NCBI GenBank assembly: GCA_934255435.1
Contig: CAKQNZ010000017.1
Coordinates: forward strand, 1-20,737
Length of the DNA stretch: 20,737 nucleotides
Direction: 5' to 3'
Origin: an uncultured Clostridia bacterium
GTDB lineage: Bacteria; Bacillota; Clostridia; Peptostreptococcales; Anaerovoracaceae
Numbering within the stretch: the first letter of the stretch is position 1; each line of letters starts with the position of its first letter. A model generated the notes under the pieces. That model worked only from the letters and a program-made list of their open reading frames with translations, was not told the origin of the DNA and ran no database searches. Positions 14,584 through 20,737 of this stretch are shown one piece after another. The translations under genes and the position numbers were made by a program.

Positions 14584-17442
14584 ATGGCAAAAGATATTAT
14601 CATAAAGGGTGCAAGAGAAAACAATCTGAAGGGGATAGACGTCACGATACCAAGGGACAAGCTGGTGGTGCTGACAGGGCTTTCCGGTTCAGGCAAATCA
14701 TCACTGGCCTTCGACACCATATACGCAGAGGGTCAGAGAAAATACATGGAAAGTCTGTCTTCATATGCCAGACAATTCCTGGGGCAGATGGAGAAACCTG
14801 ATGTGGAATACATCGAAGGTCTGTCTCCGGCGATATCGATAGATCAGAAGACCACCAACAAGAACCCCCGGTCTACTGTAGGTACTGTCACTGAGATATA
14901 CGACTACCTCAGGCTCATGTACGCCAGGATAGGCATACCCCACTGCCCTGTATGCGGCAGAGAGATAACGAGCCAGACAATAGATCAGATCGTGGAGCTG
15001 CTGATGCAGGAAGGCGAAGGCACGAGACTTACGGTGCTGGCTCCTGTAGTGCGTCAGCGTAAAGGCCAGCATGAGAAGATAATGGACAGGATACAGCGTG
15101 AAGGCTTCACCAGAGTCAGAGTGGACGGAGAGATGAAGCTGCTTGGAGAAGACGAGATAAAACTTGAGAAGACATTCAAGCACACAATAGAGATCGTGAT
15201 AGACAGGATAAAAGTCAAGGATGGTATCCGCAGCAGACTGGCAGAAGCCTGCGAGCTTGCTGTGGCCCACGGCGAGGGCCTGATACAGGTTATCGTCGGC
15301 ACAAAGGCTGAAGACGGCAGCAGCGTCGATGCTGAGAAGACTTTCAGCACCAGCCTGGCGTGTCCTGAACACGGCGTCAGCATAGAAGAGCTGGAGCCGA
15401 GGATGTTCTCATTCAACAATCCTCTGGGAGCATGCCCGGAGTGTAAAGGACTGGGTTTCGTACAGAGCATAGATCCCGATCTGCTGATCCCGGAACAGGA
15501 CAAGAGCATCAACGACGGATGCCTCAGCAATATTTTCTCTACAATGGAGCATACCAGCTACTACTGGCAGGTACTGCGGGCACTGGCTGAGATGTACGAT
15601 GCGGATCTTGATACGCCGTACAGCCAGCTACCGAAAAAATTCAAAAATGTCCTGCTTTACGGCACCGGTGAGAAAAAGCTGGAATACACATACACCAGCA
15701 GATCAGGCACTGTTCAGCAGAGAAGCCATACATTCGAGGGTCTTGTGAACAACCTTGAACGCAGATATCTCGAAACACAGTCTGACTGGATAAAAGAGAA
15801 AATGAACAAGTTCATGAGGGTATCTCCATGCCCGGAATGTAAAGGTCAGAAACTGAGACCGGAGCTGCTGGCGGTAACGGTAAGCGGAAAGAACATCATG
15901 GAGTTCTGTGATATGTCTATATCAGAGGCCATAGAGTTCGTTGAGACGATGGATATTTCCGAGCAGCACAGGAAGATAGCAGCTGAGATCCTGAAGGAGA
16001 TCAGGGGCAGACTGACTTTCCTTGCCAATGTAGGCCTTGATTATCTGACGCTGTCAAGAGCAGCAGCAACGCTTTCAGGCGGGGAATCCCAGAGGATAAG
16101 ACTGGCGACTCAGATCGGTTCGGGACTTGTAGGCGTGCTCTATATCCTGGACGAACCAAGCATAGGGCTCCACCAGAAGGACAACGAAAAACTGCTGGAG
16201 GCTCTGAGACGCCTTACAGATATCGGCAATACGCTGGTAGTGGTGGAACACGATGAAGACACCATGTATGCAGCGGATCACATAGTTGATATCGGACCCG
16301 GCGCAGGCGTGCACGGAGGTGAGCTTGTGGCCCAGGGCACGGTGGAGGATATCAAGAAGTGCAGCAGATCCATAACAGGACAGTATCTCAGCGGTGCTAA
16401 AAAGATAGAAGTGCCGTCCAGTCGTCGTGAAGGCAACGGCCAGTTCATAGAGATAAAAGGAGCAGAGGAAAATAACCTCAAGAAAATAGACGTGAAGATA
16501 CCTCTTGGCAAGATGGTCTGCGTGACAGGTGTTTCAGGATCAGGCAAGAGCAGCCTTGTCAACGGGATACTTTACAAAGCTGTTGCAGCGGAGATGTACG
16601 GCAGCAAGGACAGACCGGGAAAGCACAAAAAGATAACCGGTCTTGAGAATATCGACAAGATCATAGACATCAACCAGGCGCCTATCGGCAGGACGCCGAG
16701 ATCCAACCCTGCAACATATACAGGCGTGTTCACGCATATACGGGATCTGTTCTCCCAGCTTCCGGAGGCAAAGCTCCGGGGCTACGGCAAAGGCAGGTTC
16801 AGCTTCAATGTCAAAGGAGGCAGATGCGAAGCCTGCAGCGGAGACGGCATCATAAAGATAGAGATGCACTTCCTTCCAGATGTATATGTGCCATGCGAAG
16901 TGTGCAAGGGCAAAAGATACAACAGGGAGACCCTTGAAGTTAAATACAAGGACAAGAATATCTTCGACGTCCTTGATATGAATGTAAGCGAAGGTCTGGA
17001 GTTCTTCAGCAATATCCCTGCCATAGCAAGGCAGCTGCAGACCCTTGAGGAAGTAGGACTTGGATATATCAAGCTGGGCCAGCCCAGCACACAGCTTTCC
17101 GGCGGTGAAGCGCAGAGGATAAAACTGGCGGCAGAACTTTCCAAGAGAAGTACCGGAAAGACAATGTATATACTGGATGAACCGACTACAGGTCTTCATT
17201 TTGCAGACGTGGACAAGCTGATAAATGTCCTTGACAGACTTGTTGAAAACGGTAATACTGTAGTTGTGATAGAACATAACCTTGATGTCATCAAGCGCGC
17301 GGATCATATCATAGATCTGGGACCGGATGGAGGATTCCGGGGCGGACAGATCGTAGCAGAAGGTACTCCTGAGGAAGTTGCGCAGTGTGAAGCTTCGTAT
17401 ACAGGGCAGTTTCTCAAAAAGATACTTGACAGCAGCAGATGA
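14584..17442 (+). CDS. uvrA: Excinuclease ABC subunit A
   Basis: ABC-type ATPase that senses DNA damage as a dimer and loads UvrB. 952 aa, full length. First Walker A GLSGSGKS is at 32-39. Cys121-x2-Cys124 (CPVCGREI) and the CPEHG...CPECKG pair mark the insertion and zinc regions. The first ABC signature is LSGGESQRI with Walker B YILDEPS. In the second half come Walker [10 protein letters not shown], the zinc module CEACSGDG...CEVCKG, the signature LSGGEAQRI and [10 protein letters not shown]. All essential blocks are present, so this is the repair protein and not a class II drug-resistance UvrA-like paralogue. It shares the uvrB promoter; the gap of 15 bases contains only an AAAGGAAAG ribosome site. 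Confidence 0.98.
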   Translation: MAKDIIIKGARENNLKGIDVTIPRDKLVVLTGLSGSGKSSLAFDTIYAEGQRKYMESLSSYARQFLGQMEKPDVEYIEGLSPAISIDQKTTNKNPRSTVGTVTEIYDYLRLMYARIGIPHCPVCGREITSQTIDQIVELLMQEGEGTRLTVLAPVVRQRKGQHEKIMDRIQREGFTRVRVDGEMKLLGEDEIKLEKTFKHTIEIVIDRIKVKDGIRSRLAEACELAVAHGEGLIQVIVGTKAEDGSSVDAEKTFSTSLACPEHGVSIEELEPRMFSFNNPLGACPECKGLGFVQSIDPDLLIPEQDKSINDGCLSNIFSTMEHTSYYWQVLRALAEMYDADLDTPYSQLPKKFKNVLLYGTGEKKLEYTYTSRSGTVQQRSHTFEGLVNNLERRYLETQSDWIKEKMNKFMRVSPCPECKGQKLRPELLAVTVSGKNIMEFCDMSISEAIEFVETMDISEQHRKIAAEILKEIRGRLTFLANVGLDYLTLSRAAATLSGGESQRIRLATQIGSGLVGVLYILDEPSIGLHQKDNEKLLEALRRLTDIGNTLVVVEHDEDTMYAADHIVDIGPGAGVHGGELVAQGTVEDIKKCSRSITGQYLSGAKKIEVPSSRREGNGQFIEIKGAEENNLKKIDVKIPLGKMVCVTGVSGSGKSSLVNGILYKAVAAEMYGSKDRPGKHKKITGLENIDKIIDINQAPIGRTPRSNPATYTGVFTHIRDLFSQLPEAKLRGYGKGRFSFNVKGGRCEACSGDGIIKIEMHFLPDVYVPCEVCKGKRYNRETLEVKYKDKNIFDVLDMNVSEGLEFFSNIPAIARQLQTLEEVGLGYIKLGQPSTQLSGGEAQRIKLAAELSKRSTGKTMYILDEPTTGLHFADVDKLINVLDRLVENGNTVVVIEHNLDVIKRADHIIDLGPDGGFRGGQIVAEGTPEEVAQCEASYTGQFLKKILDSSR

Positions 17443-17492
17443 CACGAAATTAAAATCTGATAATGGATTATGATCGAACAGGCGGTGAATTT

Positions 17493-18416
17493 GTGGATAT
17501 AAGAAAAACAGCTTTTCTGATGATGTGCGGACTTGTGATGCTCTGGGGCCTTGATTATGTGCTGGCGAAAAAAGCTCTTGAAGTTCTGGCCCCTATGAAT
17601 CTTCTCTTTCTGAAGTATTCTACAGGGCTGCTGCTTATGCTTGCAGTAAAGCTCAAAGTCGACAGGAAACACTGGGTGAGACCGAAGGACATACCGCTGT
17701 TCGTGTTGTGTTCGATAACCGGAGAAATACTTTATTTCTTCTGTGAATACACAGCGATGGATTATATACCTGTTTCACTGATAACCATAATACTGTCTTT
17801 CGTACCGGCAGTATCCATAATAATAGAGAGAGTGGTTTTCAGGAAAAAGTTCAATGCTAAAATAGTAGCAGGCGTGCTTATGTGCATAATCGGCGTAGCG
17901 GTGGTCATAGGCACTGATTTCAGAGAGCTGTTGGGCGGACGTGCCATAGGATATGTGTTGGCGTTCGGAGCAGTGATATCCTGGAATATGTACAATTTTC
18001 TTACCGCAAGGCTGGGCGAGGAATATTCAGGTGTAAACCTTGCATTTACACAGCTGTGCTGTACCGTTCTTCTCGTAATGCCATATGCGTTACATACGAT
18101 GCCGCCGATAGAAGATTTTACACCAGGCGTTATTGGTGGTATAATATATCTTGGGTTTGGAAGCGCTGGAATCGGTTTTTTCATTATGGTCAACGGTCTT
18201 AAAGTCCTGGGACCTACCGTTTCTGCGATGTTTTCAAACTTTTTGCCGGTTACGGCTACTTTTTTCGGATGGCTTTTTCTCGGACAGGTCATCGGGATAT
18301 CGCAGCTGATAGGCGGTGTTATAGTCATAGTTTCATCATGCATTGTAATTGCTGAGAAAGGTAAGATGGAGGAACGATCAAATGATAGAGAAGCTGAACC
18401 TGACGATGCTGGCTGA
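17493..18416 (+). CDS. EamA/DMT-family inner-membrane permease
   Basis: About 307 aa and very hydrophobic, with roughly ten membrane spans in two EamA repeats, as in drug/metabolite transporters. The first repeat opens FLMMCGLVMLWGLDYVLAKKAL and has the family's Y..A..Y / P...L pattern; the second begins near YVLAFGAVISWNMYNFL. The last helix ends in a charged tail (EKGKMEERSNDREAEPDDAG). The start is taken at GTG 17493, which has GGCGG (17481-17485) before it and places the first helix close to the N terminus; ATG 17463 would add ten residues with no ribosome site. The substrate is not predictable from the family. Its 3' end overlaps pncB by 35 bases, suggesting coupled expression. Confidence 0.85.
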   Translation: MDIRKTAFLMMCGLVMLWGLDYVLAKKALEVLAPMNLLFLKYSTGLLLMLAVKLKVDRKHWVRPKDIPLFVLCSITGEILYFFCEYTAMDYIPVSLITIILSFVPAVSIIIERVVFRKKFNAKIVAGVLMCIIGVAVVIGTDFRELLGGRAIGYVLAFGAVISWNMYNFLTARLGEEYSGVNLAFTQLCCTVLLVMPYALHTMPPIEDFTPGVIGGIIYLGFGSAGIGFFIMVNGLKVLGPTVSAMFSNFLPVTATFFGWLFLGQVIGISQLIGGVIVIVSSCIVIAEKGKMEERSNDREAEPDDAG

Positions 18417-19809
18417 CTTCTATGAAATAACAATGGCGAACGGGTATTACTGCTCCGGAATGGCAGATGATACCGCATACTTCGACATGTTTTTCAGAAA
18501 AGTCCCTGATGGCGGTGGATACGCTATTATGGCTGGACTGGATCAGGTCATAGAGTACTTGGAAAATCTGAAATTTACCGATGAAGATATCGAATATCTG
18601 AGAAGCAAGAAATTATTCAACGAGGAATTTCTCAGATATCTTGAAGATTTCCAGTTCTCATGTGATGTATGGGCAGTACCGGAAGGAACGCCGATTTTCC
18701 CTGGGGAGCCTGTGATCACAGTAAGAGGGCCTGTTATGCAGGCGCAATTCGTAGAGACGATGATTTTACTTCTTGTGAATCATCAGAGTCTTATAGCTAC
18801 AAAGGCGAGCCGTATAGTAAGAGCAGCGGCAGGAAGGTCCGTTATGGAGTTCGGGACAAGGCGGGCGCATGGATGTTCAGCTGCCAACTACGGAGCGAGA
18901 GCTGCATATATAGGAGGATGCGTAGGTACAGCCTGTGCCATAACCGACAGAGAGTTTGGGGTTCCTGCTCTTGGAACGATGGCACACAGCTGGGTGCAGA
19001 TGTATGATGATGAATACGAGGCATTCAAAAAATATGCTGAGATATATCCGACAAACTGTGTTCTGCTGGTAGATACATTCAATGTACTTAAATCCGGAGT
19101 CCCTGCAGCCATAAAGGTATTCAAAGAAATGAAACCTGAAAAGATGGGGATCAGGATAGACAGCGGAGACATAGCATATTTGACGAAGAATGCCAGGAAG
19201 ATGCTTGATGATGCAGGACTGCAGGACTGCAGCATAGTAGTATCCAATTCCCTGGACGAATATCTTATCAGAGATATTCTTCTTGAGGGTGCCTGCGTGG
19301 ATTCATTCGGAGTAGGCGAAAGGCTGATAACATCAAGGTCTGAACCGGTATTCGGAGGAGTCTACAAACTGGCGGCTCTGGAAAAAGACGGCAGGATGAT
19401 ACCTAAGATAAAAATAAGTGAGAACGTAGGCAAGATAACGAATCCGGGATTCAAACACGTTTACAGGCTGTTTGATAAGGACACTGACAGGATGCTGGCA
19501 GATGTGATACAGCTGGCAGATGAAATGGCGCCGTCAGAAGTATACGAGATATTCGATCCTGATGCTGTCTGGAAGCGCAAGAAACTGGAAAACTTCTATG
19601 CAAAGAATCTCAGAGAGCAGATCTTCGACAAGGGCAAATGTGTTTATGACAGACCGTCCATCGATGAGATCCGTGATCTGTGTCAGCGAAACCTCGATGC
19701 CATGTGGGATGAAATGAAGCGTTTCGATAATCCGCAGCCGTATTACGTGGATCTGTCATACGATCTCTGGAAACTCAAAAATGATATGATAGAAGCAAAT
19801 AAAAGATAA
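18382..19809 (+). CDS. pncB: Nicotinate phosphoribosyltransferase
   Basis: Converts nicotinate and PRPP to nicotinate mononucleotide, using ATP, in the Preiss-Handler salvage route to NAD. 475 aa, normal length for the Gram-positive type. It begins MIEKLNLTMLADFYEITMANGYY, and has MEFGTRRAHG, GTMAHSW with the phosphorylatable His202, and RIDSGDIAYL. The start at 18382 fits the family N terminus and has GGAGGAACG upstream; the longer frame from 18349 adds 11 residues inside the permease gene. A nicotinamide phosphoribosyltransferase is less likely given the motif set. The 35-base overlap with the permease points to one transcript. A strong terminator follows at 19845. Confidence 0.95.
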   Translation: MIEKLNLTMLADFYEITMANGYYCSGMADDTAYFDMFFRKVPDGGGYAIMAGLDQVIEYLENLKFTDEDIEYLRSKKLFNEEFLRYLEDFQFSCDVWAVPEGTPIFPGEPVITVRGPVMQAQFVETMILLLVNHQSLIATKASRIVRAAAGRSVMEFGTRRAHGCSAANYGARAAYIGGCVGTACAITDREFGVPALGTMAHSWVQMYDDEYEAFKKYAEIYPTNCVLLVDTFNVLKSGVPAAIKVFKEMKPEKMGIRIDSGDIAYLTKNARKMLDDAGLQDCSIVVSNSLDEYLIRDILLEGACVDSFGVGERLITSRSEPVFGGVYKLAALEKDGRMIPKIKISENVGKITNPGFKHVYRLFDKDTDRMLADVIQLADEMAPSEVYEIFDPDAVWKRKKLENFYAKNLREQIFDKGKCVYDRPSIDEIRDLCQRNLDAMWDEMKRFDNPQPYYVDLSYDLWKLKNDMIEANKR

Positions 19810-19844
19810 ATATCATAATCTGATATGATTTGAAGCATAAAGCT

Positions 19845-19877
19845 GACCGGAACAGAAACTTCTGATCCGGTCTTTTT
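19845..19877 (+). terminator. Intrinsic terminator after pncB
   Basis: GACCGGA (19845-19851) pairs with TCCGGTC (19866-19872). The stem continues after one A-A mismatch with CAGA/TCTG, and a TTTTT tail lies at 19873-19877. It ends the permease-pncB transcript. Confidence 0.92.
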
Positions 19878-19881
19878 GCAT

Positions 19882-19913
19882 AAAAAACAGGGACAGTTCT
19901 GATTCTGTCCCTG
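19882..19913 (-). terminator. Intrinsic terminator after the aldolase gene (- strand)
   Basis: CAGGGACAG (19888-19896) pairs with CTGTCCCTG (19905-19913), a perfect 9-bp stem. On the - strand it is followed by six T's (A-run 19882-19887). It serves the convergent aldolase gene, whose stop lies 18 bases upstream in transcription order. Confidence 0.93.
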
Positions 19914-19931
19914 CTGCGGTGATCTGTCTTG

Positions 19932-20737
19932 TTATCTTTTGCCTGATGCATTCAGCACATTTCTGATCTTGTGCTGTACCATTCCTTTGATAGCGCTTCT
20001 TGCAGGTCCGAGATACTTTCTCGGGTCGAAGTCTGCCGGATGTTCGTGGAAATATTTTCTGATTTCAGCTGTCATGGCAAGTCTGAGATCTGTATCGATA
20101 TTTACCTTGCAGACACCATATTTTGCAGCTGTTTTTATCATGTCTTCAGGAACTCCCTGGGCTCCCGGAATGTTTCCGCCGAATTCATTGCATTTTGCAA
20201 CGAATTCAGGAAGTACAGTAGATGCACCGTGGAGTACAAGAGGTGTATCAGGAATTAGTTTGTGTATCTCCTTGAGTCTTTCGAAATCGAGATATGGCTC
20301 ACCTTTGAATTTGTATGCTCCATGGCTTGTACCGATAGCGACAGCCAATGAATCCACACCTGTTTTTTCAACGAATTCAGCAGCTTCCTCAGGAACTGTG
20401 AATGTAGCGTTTCTTGCATCCACCTTGATGTTGTCTTCTATTCCGGCGAGTTTGCCAAGTTCAGCTTCTACTACTACGCCCTTGCTGTGAGCATAATCTA
20501 CGACTTCTTTTGTAAGCTTTATATTTTCTTCGAATGGATGCTTGGAACCATCTATCATTACTGATGTGAATCCATCGTCCACACATTTTTTGCAGATATC
20601 AAAATCTTCACCGTGGTCGAGGTGGAGAGCGATATCCAGACCGGTATCGATGATAGCAGCCTCAACGAGTTTGATGAGGTATGCAGGTTTCGCATACTTT
20701 CTAGCACCTGCTGAAACCTGAAGTATCAGAGGAGCAT
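19932..20737 (-). CDS. fba: Class II fructose-1,6-bisphosphate aldolase, 5' end outside window
   Basis: Zinc-dependent aldolase that splits fructose-1,6-bisphosphate into DHAP and glyceraldehyde-3-phosphate in glycolysis. The frame stays open to the right edge: upstream of the GTG at 20582 the reading continues backwards through ICKKC, LHLDHGEDF, VEAAIIDTG and LILQVSAGARKY. About 268 residues are visible and the first few tens are missing. LDHG carries a zinc/catalytic site, IGTSHGAYKF and VLHGAS are phosphate and zinc segments, and KVNIDTDLRLA is the family's C-terminal substrate motif. Tagatose-bisphosphate aldolase is a related alternative but less likely. Transcribed towards pncB, with its own terminator at 19882-19913. 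Confidence 0.93.
   Translation of the reverse strand, partial: APLILQVSAGARKYAKPAYLIKLVEAAIIDTGLDIALHLDHGEDFDICKKCVDDGFTSVMIDGSKHPFEENIKLTKEVVDYAHSKGVVVEAELGKLAGIEDNIKVDARNATFTVPEEAAEFVEKTGVDSLAVAIGTSHGAYKFKGEPYLDFERLKEIHKLIPDTPLVLHGASTVLPEFVAKCNEFGGNIPGAQGVPEDMIKTAAKYGVCKVNIDTDLRLAMTAEIRKYFHEHPADFDPRKYLGPARSAIKGMVQHKIRNVLNASGKR

Noticed and set aside
16540..17445. 301-codon open frame on the - strand
   Set aside because: Antisense to uvrA, no family motifs or upstream signals; an artefact of codon bias.
19812..19829. Small hairpin ATCATA/TATGAT just after pncB
   Set aside because: Weak AT-only stem with no T-run; the proper terminator is the GC-rich one at 19845.
19939..20490. 183-codon + strand open frame
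   Set aside because: Antisense to the class II aldolase, which has clear motifs and its own terminator.
1..20737. CRISPR arrays, tRNA/rRNA genes, insertion sequences, prophage or attachment sites
   Set aside because: Looked for repeated spacers, tRNA-like folds, transposase motifs and terminal repeats on both strands; nothing convincing was seen.

Overview
The window reads as chromosomal core-metabolism DNA from an anaerobic Gram-positive bacterium, most likely Bacillota class Clostridia. The grounds are strong AGGAGG-type ribosome sites, heavy use of ATA, AGA and AGG codons at mid GC, an uninterrupted trpEGDCFBA order, a short thiSFGH cluster behind a TPP riboswitch, and a Gram-positive type LexA box. 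The genus cannot be named from the sequence alone; a Family XIII / Anaerovoracaceae-like organism is only a guess.

Layout. (1) 3-6068: the tryptophan operon, trpE (5' end cut off by the window), trpG, trpD, trpC, trpF, trpB, trpA. All are on the + strand, several overlap by 4-8 bases, and together they cover every step from chorismate to tryptophan. (2) 6069-9872: a sigmaA-type promoter, a TPP riboswitch and an intrinsic terminator control thiS, thiF, thiG, thiH and a final gene. That final gene sits where thiE is expected but carries TenI (thiazole tautomerase) hallmarks. The cluster therefore looks like a dedicated thiazole-branch operon; the pyrimidine branch (thiC, thiD) and the coupling step (thiE) are not here. 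(3) 9882-12094: a second promoter drives a small cassette of a COG1237-like metallo-beta-lactamase-fold hydrolase, a VOC-fold protein and an ADP-ribosylglycohydrolase-family protein. This is the least understood part of the window. (4) 12095-12590: a terminator-like structure, a truncated PAP2-type membrane phosphatase gene, and a promoter overlapped by a near-consensus LexA box. (5) 12595-17442: uvrB and uvrA, the SOS-type nucleotide excision repair pair. (6) 17493-19809: an EamA/DMT permease whose end overlaps the start of nicotinate phosphoribosyltransferase (pncB). (7) 19845-19913: back-to-back terminators, then on the - strand the C-terminal part of a class II fructose-bisphosphate aldolase running off the right edge.

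Most of the window is ordinary biosynthesis and repair. I found no CRISPR array, prophage, insertion sequence, tRNA or rRNA, and no clearly new system. The points that most deserve a second look are the TenI identity of the terminal thi gene, the LexA box on uvrBA, the hydrolase/VOC/ADP-ribosylhydrolase cassette, the broken PAP2 gene with an unrelated tail, and the overlap of a permease with pncB.
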